DNA of 7,258 nucleotides from Paracoccus sp. (in: a-proteobacteria) (GTDB lineage: Bacteria; Pseudomonadota; Alphaproteobacteria; Rhodobacterales; Rhodobacteraceae). Both the position numbers and the translations under genes were made by a program. The notes below the pieces were generated by a model. It made no database searches, was not told the DNA's origin, and was given only the letters and a program-made list of their open reading frames with translations. This document shows positions 1-5,756 of this stretch, in pieces; positions within the stretch are counted from its first letter, which is position 1, and every line of letters starts with the position of its first letter. Location of the stretch: the NCBI GenBank assembly GCA_018056045.1, contig JAGPGI010000136.1, positions 1-7,258 on the forward strand. Direction: 5' to 3'.

Positions 1-629
1 CCATCCTCAAGATAGGTGATGCGGTCGGTAAAGGGCGCCAGCGCCACCGCGTCCGAGCCGATGAACATCTCGCCCTCGCCATGGCCGACGGCCAGCGGGC
101 TGCCCTTGCGGGCGGCGATCATCAGATCGGGCTCGCCATCAAAGAGGAAGGCCAGCGCGAAGGCGCCATGCAGCCGGCCCAGCGTCGCGCGGGCCGCCGC
201 AATCGGGTCCATCCCCTGCGACATGTGCCATGCGGTCAGCAGCGCCACGGTCTCGGTATCGGTCTGCGATTCCGGCTGCAGCCCCAGCGCGATGACTTCG
301 TCGCGCAGCTCGCGGAAATTCTCGATGATGCCGTTATGGACCACGGCGACCGGACCGCGGCGATGGGGATGGGCGTTCGCCTCGGTCGCCGCGCCATGGG
401 TCGCCCAGCGGGTATGACCGATGCCAGCGTGACCGGGCAGCGGCTCGTGCACCAGCCGGTCGGACAGGTTCACCAGCTTGCCGACCGCACGGCGGCGGTC
501 CAGCCGGCCTCCGGCATCGACGGTCGCCACGCCGGCGCTGTCATAGCCGCGATATTCCAGCCGCTTGAGCGCCTCGACCAGTTGCGGCGAGACCTCGTGA
601 TCGCCCAGAATTCCAATGATACCACACAT
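1..629 (-). CDS. glmS: Glutamine--fructose-6-phosphate aminotransferase (isomerizing), N-terminal part, cut by window edge
   Basis: GlmS moves the amide nitrogen of glutamine onto fructose-6-phosphate, giving glucosamine-6-phosphate, the first committed step to UDP-GlcNAc; it is cytoplasmic. Only the first 209 codons are present, most of the N-terminal class II glutamine amidotransferase domain. The full protein is usually about 605 residues, so the sugar isomerase (SIS) domains lie beyond the left edge. The protein starts MCGIIGILG, so Cys2 becomes the N-terminal catalytic nucleophile after Met removal, which fixes the start. Further family motifs are HTRWATHG, HNGIIENF, QTDTETVALL and the GSPLAVGHGEGEMFIGSDA segment. 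The gene begins one base after the glmU stop codon (TAG-T-ATG), with an AAAGG ribosome-binding site (638-642) inside the end of glmU, so the two are almost certainly co-transcribed and probably translationally coupled. Nothing suggests a defect; truncation is by the window only. Confidence 0.97.
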   Translation of the reverse strand, partial: MCGIIGILGDHEVSPQLVEALKRLEYRGYDSAGVATVDAGGRLDRRRAVGKLVNLSDRLVHEPLPGHAGIGHTRWATHGAATEANAHPHRRGPVAVVHNGIIENFRELRDEVIALGLQPESQTDTETVALLTAWHMSQGMDPIAAARATLGRLHGAFALAFLFDGEPDLMIAARKGSPLAVGHGEGEMFIGSDAVALAPFTDRITYLED

Positions 630-630
630 A

Positions 631-1974
631 CTATTTACCTTTCTTCTGCCGCAGGGCCTGCATCAGCCGGGCGGCAAGACCGGGTTTGTTCACCTGTTTG
701 CTGCGGCTGATCGCCAGCGCATCGTCAGGCACATCCTCGGTGATGACCGAACCCGAGCCGGTCATCGCCCGCGCCCCCACCCGGACCGGCGCCACCAGCA
801 TCGTGTCAGAGCCGATGAAGGCATGCGGGCCGATCTCGGTCTTGTGCTTGCCGACCCCGTCGTAATTGCAGGTGACGGTGCCGGCGCCGATATTCGTGCG
901 CTCGCCGATATGCGCGTCGCCGAGATAGGTCAGGTGGCCGACCTTGACGCCTTCGTCGAGGACCGAGTTCTTGATCTCGACGAAATTGCCGACATGGACA
1001 TCGCCGCCCAGTTCGGCGCCGGGACGCAGCCGGGAAAAGGGGCCGACGGCGGCGCCGGTGCTGATATGGCAGCCCTCGAGATGGCAGAAGGGCAGGATCT
1101 CGGCGCCGCTTTCCACCGTGACGCCGGGGCCGAAGACCACGTTCTGGCCGACGATGGCATCGCGCCCGATCACCGTATCCAGCGCGAACCAGACCGTCGC
1201 CGGATCGCTGAGGGTGACGCCATCCTCCAGCGCGCGGGCGCGGGCCCGGCTCTGGAACAGCGCCTCGGCCGCGGCCAGTTCGGCGCGGGTGTTGATGCCC
1301 AGCGTCTCGTCCTCGTCGCAGGTCACCACATCGACGCGGAGCCCGGCCGCCCGCGCCAGCGCCGGCAGGTCGGTCAGATAATATTCGCCGGCCGCGTTGC
1401 GGTTGCCGATCCTGGGCAGAAATTCGCGCAGAATCGCCGCATCGGCGGCGACGACGCCCGAATTGACCAGCCGGATCGCCCGAGTCGCCGCATCGGCATC
1501 CTTGTATTCGACGATGCGCTCAAGCCCCTCGGGGCCGGTGACAAGGCGGCCATAGCGGCCCGGATCGGCGGCCTCGAAGCCCAGCACGACCACATCCGAA
1601 GGATGCGCCGCCAGCCCCGCCAGCGTCTCGGGTCCGATAAAGGGCGTGTCGCCGTAAAGCACGATCACCCGGCCCTCGAACCCCTCCAGCAAGGGCAGCG
1701 CCTGACGGACCGCATGCCCGGTGCCAAGCTGTTCTTCCTGCAGCGCAATCCGCGCCTCGGGGTCCAGCTTGCCAACGGCCTTTTTCACCGCCTCGGCGCC
1801 ATGGCCGGCGACCACGACGATATCTTCGGGCTCAAGGCTGCGGCCGGCGGCCAGCGCGTGGCCAACCAGAGGCACGCCACCCAGACGATGCAGCACCTTG
1901 GGCAGGTCGGACTGCATCCGGCTGCCCTGCCCTGCGGCCAGAACGATCAGTGCGACGGCTTTCTCGGTCATCAT
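631..1974 (-). CDS. glmU: Bifunctional UDP-GlcNAc pyrophosphorylase / glucosamine-1-phosphate N-acetyltransferase
   Basis: GlmU acetylates glucosamine-1-phosphate and then uridylates it to UDP-GlcNAc, the precursor of peptidoglycan and lipid A. The 447-residue protein is close to the usual 450-460. The N-terminal nucleotidyltransferase domain (about 1-235) has LAAGQGSRM (12-20) followed by Lys26, QLGTGHA (82-88), YGDTPFI with metal-binding Asp109, EYKDA (156-160), Asn171 in NSG, and LGINTR with Asn228. The C-terminal left-handed beta-helix (about 250-447) has hexapeptide repeats and the acetyltransferase set: Arg315 in RLRPGA, Lys335, the HLTYLGD motif with catalytic-base candidate His347, Tyr350, and NIGAGTVTCNYDG with Asn361. 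Two ATGs stand in tandem. An AAGGGG ribosome-binding sequence sits 2 nt before the first and 5 nt before the second, so the real start may be 1971 (446 residues). glmS follows after one base, and gph is divergent. Confidence 0.98.
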   Translation of the reverse strand: MMTEKAVALIVLAAGQGSRMQSDLPKVLHRLGGVPLVGHALAAGRSLEPEDIVVVAGHGAEAVKKAVGKLDPEARIALQEEQLGTGHAVRQALPLLEGFEGRVIVLYGDTPFIGPETLAGLAAHPSDVVVLGFEAADPGRYGRLVTGPEGLERIVEYKDADAATRAIRLVNSGVVAADAAILREFLPRIGNRNAAGEYYLTDLPALARAAGLRVDVVTCDEDETLGINTRAELAAAEALFQSRARARALEDGVTLSDPATVWFALDTVIGRDAIVGQNVVFGPGVTVESGAEILPFCHLEGCHISTGAAVGPFSRLRPGAELGGDVHVGNFVEIKNSVLDEGVKVGHLTYLGDAHIGERTNIGAGTVTCNYDGVGKHKTEIGPHAFIGSDTMLVAPVRVGARAMTGSGSVITEDVPDDALAISRSKQVNKPGLAARLMQALRQKKGK

Positions 1975-2026
1975 GGCCCCTTGCGTGTTTCCATTCTTTT
2001 GCCGGCGTTCTACCTAGGGGCCGGCA

Positions 2027-2041
2027 GGGGGGAAACCCCCC
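2027..2041. repeat. Perfect G6-AAA-C6 inverted repeat in the glmU/gph divergent region
   Basis: The 103-bp gap between the divergent glmU and gph starts (1975-2077) holds six G, AAA, six C: a perfect 6-bp inverted repeat with a 3-nt loop. Just to its left, GCCGGC occurs twice (2001-2006 and 2020-2025), flanking CCTAGG (2013-2018), so a second hairpin is possible. There is no T tract on either side, so it does not look like a factor-independent terminator. If glmU transcription starts upstream of it, the structure would lie in the glmU-glmS 5' untranslated leader. No clear -10/-35 pair was found here for either gene. gph has a GGAAGG ribosome-binding site at 2061-2066. Function unknown. Confidence 0.6.
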
Positions 2042-2077
2042 GCAGATCACACATCTTGACGGAAGGTTACAGCGGGC

Positions 2078-2755
2078 ATGGCGGGAACGGTTGTCTTTGA
2101 CCTTGACGGGACGCTGGCCGACACCTCGGCCGACCTGATCGCGGCGGCGAATGCCTGCTTTCAGGCACGCGGCCTTGGCGCGCTGCTGGACCCGGTCGCG
2201 GATGCGCTGATCGCCTTTCACGGCGGCCGCGCCATGCTGCGCGCGGGCTATGCGCGCCTGCCCGCCGACACGCTGCTGCCGCCGGGCGCCGAGGAACAGG
2301 ACTATCCGCGCCTGCTGGATCATTACGCCACCGGCATCGCCGTCCATACCCGGCTTTACCCCGGCGCCGAGGCCGCGCTGGAACAGCTTGCCACCGACGG
2401 GCACCTGCTGGCGGTCTGCACCAACAAGCCAGCCGCGCTGGCCGAGACCCTGCTGCGCAAACTGGGCATCCGTGACCGCTTCGCCGCCATGATCGGCGCC
2501 GACACGCTGCCGGTCCGCAAGCCCGACCCCCGCCCCTATGCCGCCGCCGTGCATGACGCCGGGGGCGAGGTCGCGCGGTCATTTCTGGTCGGCGATACCG
2601 AAACCGACCGCAAGACCGCGGCGGCGGCGGGCGTGCGCGTGGCGCTGGTCGCCTTTGGCCCCGAGGGCGAGGCCCTGACCCGCCTGCGCCCCGAGGCGAT
2701 GCTGGCCCATTACGACGAGCTGCCGGCGCTGGCGGCGGATTGGCTGCGGGCCTAG
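2078..2755 (+). CDS. gph: HAD-family hydrolase, phosphoglycolate phosphatase-like
   Basis: This is a haloacid-dehalogenase superfamily phosphatase, most like phosphoglycolate phosphatase, which removes phosphate from 2-phosphoglycolate formed by Rubisco oxygenation or DNA repair. All four HAD motifs are visible in the 225-residue protein: FDLDGTLADT with nucleophile Asp8 and acid/base Asp10; VCTNKP with Thr115; Lys148 in RKPDP; and VGDTETD with metal-binding Asp173 and Asp177. The region between motif I and Thr115 (about 15-95) is the helical cap, as in the Gph/PGMB-like subgroup. The start has a GGAAGG site 11 nt upstream and puts motif I right at the N-terminus, as expected. The gene is transcribed alone, divergent from glmU, and ends at a strong terminator. 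Substrate is inferred from the family; related HADs act on other sugar phosphates, so the gene symbol is less certain than the fold. Confidence 0.88.
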   Translation: MAGTVVFDLDGTLADTSADLIAAANACFQARGLGALLDPVADALIAFHGGRAMLRAGYARLPADTLLPPGAEEQDYPRLLDHYATGIAVHTRLYPGAEAALEQLATDGHLLAVCTNKPAALAETLLRKLGIRDRFAAMIGADTLPVRKPDPRPYAAAVHDAGGEVARSFLVGDTETDRKTAAAAGVRVALVAFGPEGEALTRLRPEAMLAHYDELPALAADWLRA

Positions 2756-2791
2756 CCGCCCTTGCGCGGAGCCCTGCCGACAGACCTCTCC

Positions 2792-2825
2792 GGGCCGGGA
2801 TTTCACATCCCGGCCCTTTCATTTT
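2792..2825 (+). terminator. Intrinsic terminator of gph
   Basis: A perfect 10-bp GC-rich stem (GGGCCGGGAT at 2792-2801, ATCCCGGCCC at 2807-2816) with the 5-nt loop TTCAC is followed by TTTCATTTT. It lies 36 nt after the gph stop codon and insulates it from the arsR-type gene. The T-rich tail runs directly into the first operator-like repeat of the next promoter. Confidence 0.92.
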
Positions 2826-2879
2826 ACCTTTTGGTTGACTCACGGCCGGACATCGTTTAATTATACCATATGGTTGAAT
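2823..2879 (+). promoter_or_regulatory. Putative promoter and paired operator of the ArsR-SRPBCC operon
   Basis: This is a markedly AT-rich island in GC-rich DNA. Two 18-bp copies, TTTACCTTTTGGTTGACT (2823-2840) and TATACCATATGGTTGAAT (2862-2879), match at 14 of 18 positions and start 39 bp apart. Both contain ACC-N4-GGT; in the second this is the perfect palindrome ACCATATGGT (2865-2874), as expected for a dimeric winged-helix repressor. A TTGACT -35 (2835-2840) lies within copy 1. A TTTAAT -10 (2856-2861; 15-bp spacer, rather short) lies just upstream of copy 2, so repressor on the two sites would cover both ends of the promoter. Autoregulation is the usual pattern for ArsR genes; the exact site is inferred. 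Confidence 0.65.
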
Positions 2880-2884
2880 GATGG

Positions 2885-3256
2885 ATGCCGAGAATGAACG
2901 AGATTTTCCATGCGCTCAGTGACGAGACCCGGCGCGCCATGCTGCGGGATCTGGCCCTTGGCGAGCGGACGGTGGGCGAGCTTGCCAAGCCCCATGCCAT
3001 GACCCTTGCGGCGGCCTCCAAGCACATAAAGGTGCTTGAGAAAGCCGGGCTGCTGCGTCGGGAAATCCGTTGGCGCACCCATATCTGCCATCTCGAGGCA
3101 GCGCCTCTGAAACCGGCCTGGGACGAGCTGGCGTTCTATGAACGCTTCTGGACCGACCGCCTTGACCTGCTCGAGCGCCTGCTGCGCGACGAGGATGCAC
3201 AAGCGCCGGCCACCGGATCGGACCCGTCCGAAAACCCCAAGGGAGAGACGACATGA
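2885..3256 (+). CDS. ArsR-family winged-helix transcriptional repressor (metal-independent type)
   Basis: A DNA-binding repressor of the ArsR/SmtB fold, of the subgroup found next to SRPBCC-domain genes. Numbering from the ATG at 2885, IFHALSDETRRAMLRDLALGERTVGELA (7-34) is the first part of the winged helix, MTLAAASKHIKVLEKAGLLRRE (39-60) is the recognition helix and following turn, and RWRTHICHLE (62-71) is the wing. A C-terminal helix (about 78-104) ends in a polar tail. There is only one Cys (68) and no ELCVCDL-type site, so classical metal sensing is unlikely. The start is uncertain: ATGs at 2885 and 2894 are in frame, neither with a good ribosome-binding site. An in-frame ATG at 2870 opens Met-Val-Glu-stop. 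The stop overlaps the next start (ATGA), so the two genes are co-expressed. The inducing signal is unknown. Confidence 0.9.
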   Translation: MPRMNEIFHALSDETRRAMLRDLALGERTVGELAKPHAMTLAAASKHIKVLEKAGLLRREIRWRTHICHLEAAPLKPAWDELAFYERFWTDRLDLLERLLRDEDAQAPATGSDPSENPKGETT

Positions 3257-3789
3257 ACGTGGACACCAAGATCGAAGAATTCGCCAGCCTCAGGGATGGC
3301 ACGACGCTGGTGATCCAGCGCTGGCTGCCGGGGCCGGTCGAACGGATCTGGAACTATCTCACCGACAGCGACTTGCGCCGCAAATGGCTGGCGGCCGGTG
3401 ACATGACCCTGACGCCGGGGGCCGAGTTCGAACTGATCTGGCGCAATGACGAGCTGAGCGACGCCTCGGACCCCCGCCCCGCCGGCTTTGCCGAGGAACA
3501 GCGCATGGACAGCCGCATCATCGCGGTCGAGCCGCCGCGCCTGCTGACCTATGCCTGGGGCAAGGGCGACGTGACCTTCGAGCTTGAGCCGCGCGGCGAT
3601 AAGGTGCTGCTGACGCTGACGCATCGCGGGCTGGATGACCCGTCCATGCGCGACATGACCGCCTCGGGCTGGCATATGCATCTGGAGATCCTCGGCGCGC
3701 GGGTGGCGGGCCGGGATGCCGCGTCCTTCTGGTCCGGCTGGACCAGGCTGCATCAGACCTATCGGGCCAGGCTTGCCTCCACCCGCTGA
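3253..3789 (+). CDS. SRPBCC / AHSA1 (activator of Hsp90 ATPase homolog 1-like) domain protein
   Basis: A single START-like helix-grip domain of the SRPBCC superfamily, AHSA1 branch. These 140-180-residue proteins form a hydrophobic pocket for a ligand; most bacterial members have no assigned substrate. In the 178 residues, VIQRWLPGPVERIWNYLTDS (20-39) is the first strand and helix, LRRKWLAAG (41-49) follows, PPRLLTYAW (94-102) is a core strand, VLLTLTHRGL (118-127) is another, and GWHMHLEILGARVAG (139-153) through FWSGWTRLHQTYRARL (159-174) is the long C-terminal helix region closing the pocket. There is no signal peptide or membrane segment, so it is cytoplasmic. The ATG overlaps the ArsR-type gene stop, with a GGGAG site 7 nt upstream. 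This gene order is common in proteobacteria and suggests the repressor controls this protein, perhaps in response to a related small molecule; that link is inference. Confidence 0.88.
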   Translation: MNVDTKIEEFASLRDGTTLVIQRWLPGPVERIWNYLTDSDLRRKWLAAGDMTLTPGAEFELIWRNDELSDASDPRPAGFAEEQRMDSRIIAVEPPRLLTYAWGKGDVTFELEPRGDKVLLTLTHRGLDDPSMRDMTASGWHMHLEILGARVAGRDAASFWSGWTRLHQTYRARLASTR

Positions 3790-3806
3790 CCCGGTCCCAC
3801 GAAACG

Positions 3807-3830
3807 AAAAAGGGGGCCATCCGGCCCCCT
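3807..3830 (-). terminator. Intrinsic terminator of bfd-bfr between convergent operons
   Basis: An 8-bp perfect stem (AGGGGGCC at 3811-3818 with GGCCCCCT at 3823-3830) and 4-nt loop. Read on the minus strand it is followed by a T run (complement of A3807-3811) and further T-rich sequence, so it is a good terminator for bfr, 22 nt past its stop. On the plus strand the hairpin comes 21 nt after the SRPBCC stop but is followed by GATCGCG with no T tract, so termination of that operon here would be weaker or assisted. Confidence 0.85.
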
Positions 3831-3852
3831 GATCGCGTGGTGACGTCACGGA

Positions 3853-4338
3853 TTACTCCGCCTCGTCCGCGGGCTTTGCATTGAGCAGGCCGTAGTTCTG
3901 CGCCCCGATCTGCTCGTAGAGGCCCAGCTGGGTCTCGAGGAAATCGATATGGCCTTCCTCGTCCCCGATCAGATCGTCGAACAGTGCCTTGCTGACATAG
4001 TCGCCGACCTTGTCGCAATGCTCGCGCGCCTCGATGTACAGCGTCCGGGCATCATGCTCGCCGGCCAGATCGGCCTCGAGCGTCTCCTTGATGTTCTGGC
4101 CGATGCGCAGCGGATCCAGTTTCTGCAGGTTCGGATGCCCCTCCAGAAAGATGATTCGCTGGATCAGCCGGTCGGCGTGGTTCATTTCCTCGATCGACTC
4201 GGCGCGGGACTTGGAGGCGATGCGACCATAGCCCCAGTCCTCCTGCAGACGATAATGCAGCCAATACTGGCTGACGGCGGTCAGTTCAGACCGCAGCGCT
4301 GCGTTGAGATACTCGATGACCTTGGCGTCGCCCTTCAT
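3853..4338 (-). CDS. bfr: Bacterioferritin
   Basis: Bacterioferritin forms a hollow 24-mer that oxidises Fe2+ at diiron ferroxidase centres and stores it as a ferric mineral, with haem bound between subunit pairs. The 161-residue length is typical. All ferroxidase ligands are at their classical positions: Glu18, Glu51, His54, Glu94, Glu127 and His130. Met52, the haem axial ligand, is present, so this is a haem-type Bfr rather than a plain ferritin. Trp35 and the LEGHPNLQ and [13 protein letters not shown] segments also match the family. The start is set by the [13 protein letters not shown]-terminus, nearly identical to the usual MKGD...V..YLN, with an AAAGGGG site just upstream. A longer in-frame extension to 4542 on this strand is not part of the protein. 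The start lies inside bfd, a 53-bp out-of-frame overlap, so translation is probably coupled. Confidence 0.97.
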   Translation of the reverse strand: MKGDAKVIEYLNAALRSELTAVSQYWLHYRLQEDWGYGRIASKSRAESIEEMNHADRLIQRIIFLEGHPNLQKLDPLRIGQNIKETLEADLAGEHDARTLYIEAREHCDKVGDYVSKALFDDLIGDEEGHIDFLETQLGLYEQIGAQNYGLLNAKPADEAE

Positions 4339-4576
4339 GGCTGTCCCCTTTGCGAATGGCTCGAAGCCCCCGAAGGATCGGAGGCACGGCCAGATTATCG
4401 CATTGGCGCATGGTGTCCAGAAACAAGGGCATACAGCCACCGCAATCGGCGCGTTTGCCAAGGGCGCGGTAGATCTTTCCGGGGGTGATGATCGTCTCGG
4501 CGTCGGACGCGCGCATCCAGTCCACCGCAGCGCGGATGTCATGGTCTGAAATCTGGGAGCAATGGCAGACGATCAT
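4286..4576 (-). CDS. bfd: Bacterioferritin-associated ferredoxin (BFD-like [2Fe-2S] domain)
   Basis: Bfd binds a [2Fe-2S] cluster and, in systems studied (Pseudomonas), docks on bacterioferritin to reduce its ferric core and release iron. The 96-residue protein begins [18 protein letters not shown], with Cys4 and Cys6, and has DCGGC with Cys45 and Cys48, giving the CxC...CxxC cluster pattern. The gap between the pairs is 38 residues, a little longer than in the 64-residue E. coli Bfd (32). The C-terminal tail from about residue 60 is extra; its last 17 codons (80-96) lie within bfr in another frame. The start has a GAGGTGA ribosome-binding site (about 4580-4587). Placement directly before bfr supports an iron mobilisation role. 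Expression is probably iron-responsive, but I could not assign a Fur, Irr or RirA box. Confidence 0.93.
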   Translation of the reverse strand: MIVCHCSQISDHDIRAAVDWMRASDAETIITPGKIYRALGKRADCGGCMPLFLDTMRQCDNLAVPPILRGLRAIRKGDSHEGRRQGHRVSQRSAAV

Positions 4577-4694
4577 GGACTCACCTCACATGCGGAATAC
4601 TTAGCATTTCCCTCGGACATGTAAAGCCCGAGCTTTTCACTTTGTGATCCGCGCCCGCCTTGACGGCCCTGCATGGCAGCGCGAGAAACCCGCT
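4577..4694. promoter_or_regulatory. Divergent bfd-bfr / queA intergenic region
   Basis: This 118-bp gap must drive bfd-bfr leftward and probably queA rightward. On the minus strand, TTTACA (4625-4620) is a plausible -35, with AAGTAT 17 bp on as a poor -10. Inverted repeats: GGAA-N10-TTCC (4594-4611), CTCGG-N11-CCGAG (4612-4632), which flanks the TTTACA element, and TCAC-TTT-GTGA (4637-4647). Any could be a regulator site; none matches an iron-regulator consensus well enough to name. No convincing queA promoter was found. Assignments are tentative. Confidence 0.4.
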
Positions 4695-5756
4695 ATGAAA
4701 CTGGATGATTTCGATTTTCACCTGCCCGAAACGCTGATCGCGACGCGCCCTGCCCGGCCGCGTTCCTCGGCGCGGCTTTTGCTGGCCGATGGCGATGCGA
4801 CGCGCGACCTGCATGTGCATGATCTGGCCGACCTGCTGGGGCCGGGCGACCTGCTGGTTCTGAACGACACCAAGGTGATCCCGGCGCGGCTGTCAGGGAC
4901 CCGCGCCCGCCAGACCCCTCAGGGCGAGGCGGTGGCCAGGGTCGAAATCACCCTGCTCGAGCCCGTGGCCGATGGCTGGCGGGCGCTGGCAAAACCGTTG
5001 CGCAAGCTCAAACCCGGCGAGGTGATCCGCTTTTCCGACCGGTTTTCGGCCGAGGTGACGGATATCGCCGATGGCGAACTGACGCTGCGCTTCGACGCCA
5101 CCGGCGCCGATTTCGACGCCGCGCTGGCGCGGGTCGGCGCCATGCCCCTGCCCCCCTATATCGCCGCCCTGCGCGCCCCCGACGCGGCCGACCATCAGGA
5201 TTACCAGACCGTCTGGGCGCGTCATTCAGGCGCGGTCGCCGCCCCCACCGCAAGCCTGCATTTCGACGCCGATCTGCTGGCGCGGCTGGCCCGCAAGGGC
5301 GTGCGCTTTGCCCATGTCACCCTGCATGTCGGCGCCGGCACCTTCCTGCCGGTCAAGGTCGAGGACGTCACCACCCACAGGATGCATGGCGAATGGGGCG
5401 AGGTCACGCCCGCCGCCGCCGAGGCCATCAACCAGACCCGCGCGGCGGGCGGGCGGGTGATCCCGGTCGGCACCACGGCGCTGCGCCTGATCGAATCGGC
5501 GGCGGATGACAGCGGGCGGGTCCTGCCCTTCAGCGGCGTTACCGAAATCTTCATCTATCCGGGCTATCGCTTCCGGGTGACGAATGCGCTGATGACCAAT
5601 TTCCACCTGCCGAAATCGACGCTGCTGATGCTGGTCAGCGCGCTGATGGGTCAGGATCGCATCCAAGCCCTCTATCGCCACGCGGTGGAATCGGGCTATC
5701 GATTCTTTAGCTACGGCGACGCTTCGTTACTGATTCCAAAGGATTCGCGATGCTGA
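4695..5756 (+). CDS. queA: S-adenosylmethionine:tRNA ribosyltransferase-isomerase (QueA)
   Basis: QueA transfers and isomerises the ribosyl moiety of S-adenosylmethionine onto preQ1 at position 34 of GUN-anticodon tRNAs, giving epoxyqueuosine, the penultimate step of queuosine synthesis. The 353-residue product has the usual length and motifs: [16 protein letters not shown] at the N-terminus, [13 protein letters not shown] (54-66), [20 protein letters not shown] (169-188), [20 protein letters not shown] (211-230), [11 protein letters not shown] (258-268), [19 protein letters not shown] (301-319) and [13 protein letters not shown] (335-347). The ATG at 4695 is chosen because it gives the canonical MKL.DFDF start; an in-frame GTG at 4644 would add 17 uncharacteristic residues. 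The stop overlaps the next gene by 7 bp, so the two share an mRNA. No tgt or other queuosine gene is in view. Confidence 0.97.
   Translation: MKLDDFDFHLPETLIATRPARPRSSARLLLADGDATRDLHVHDLADLLGPGDLLVLNDTKVIPARLSGTRARQTPQGEAVARVEITLLEPVADGWRALAKPLRKLKPGEVIRFSDRFSAEVTDIADGELTLRFDATGADFDAALARVGAMPLPPYIAALRAPDAADHQDYQTVWARHSGAVAAPTASLHFDADLLARLARKGVRFAHVTLHVGAGTFLPVKVEDVTTHRMHGEWGEVTPAAAEAINQTRAAGGRVIPVGTTALRLIESAADDSGRVLPFSGVTEIFIYPGYRFRVTNALMTNFHLPKSTLLMLVSALMGQDRIQALYRHAVESGYRFFSYGDASLLIPKDSRC

Noticed and set aside
2056..2061. TTGACG as a -35 box for gph
   Set aside because: A -10 at normal spacing would fall at or after the gph start codon, so it cannot drive a message containing that start.
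616..2100. 494-codon plus-strand open frame antisense to glmU
   Set aside because: It mirrors glmU codons in GC-rich DNA, has low-complexity Arg/Gly/Asp/His-rich sequence with no recognisable domain, and glmU on the other strand has full catalytic motifs.
2067..2843. 258-codon minus-strand open frame antisense to gph
   Set aside because: Pro/Arg-rich shadow of a GC-rich gene; it crosses the gph terminator, and gph has all four HAD motifs.
2885..3256. Metal-sensing ArsR (arsenic, zinc or cadmium)
   Set aside because: Only one cysteine, no ELCVCDL-type motif, and no metal transport or resistance gene nearby; the partner is an SRPBCC protein.
4339..4542. 68-residue N-terminal extension of bacterioferritin in the same frame
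   Set aside because: This stretch is bfd read in another frame (shifted CxxC region), while the bfr MKGD start matches the family exactly and has its own ribosome-binding site.
4644..4694. GTG start giving queA a 17-residue extension
   Set aside because: No ribosome-binding site, and the residues before MKLDDFDF do not look like any QueA N-terminus.
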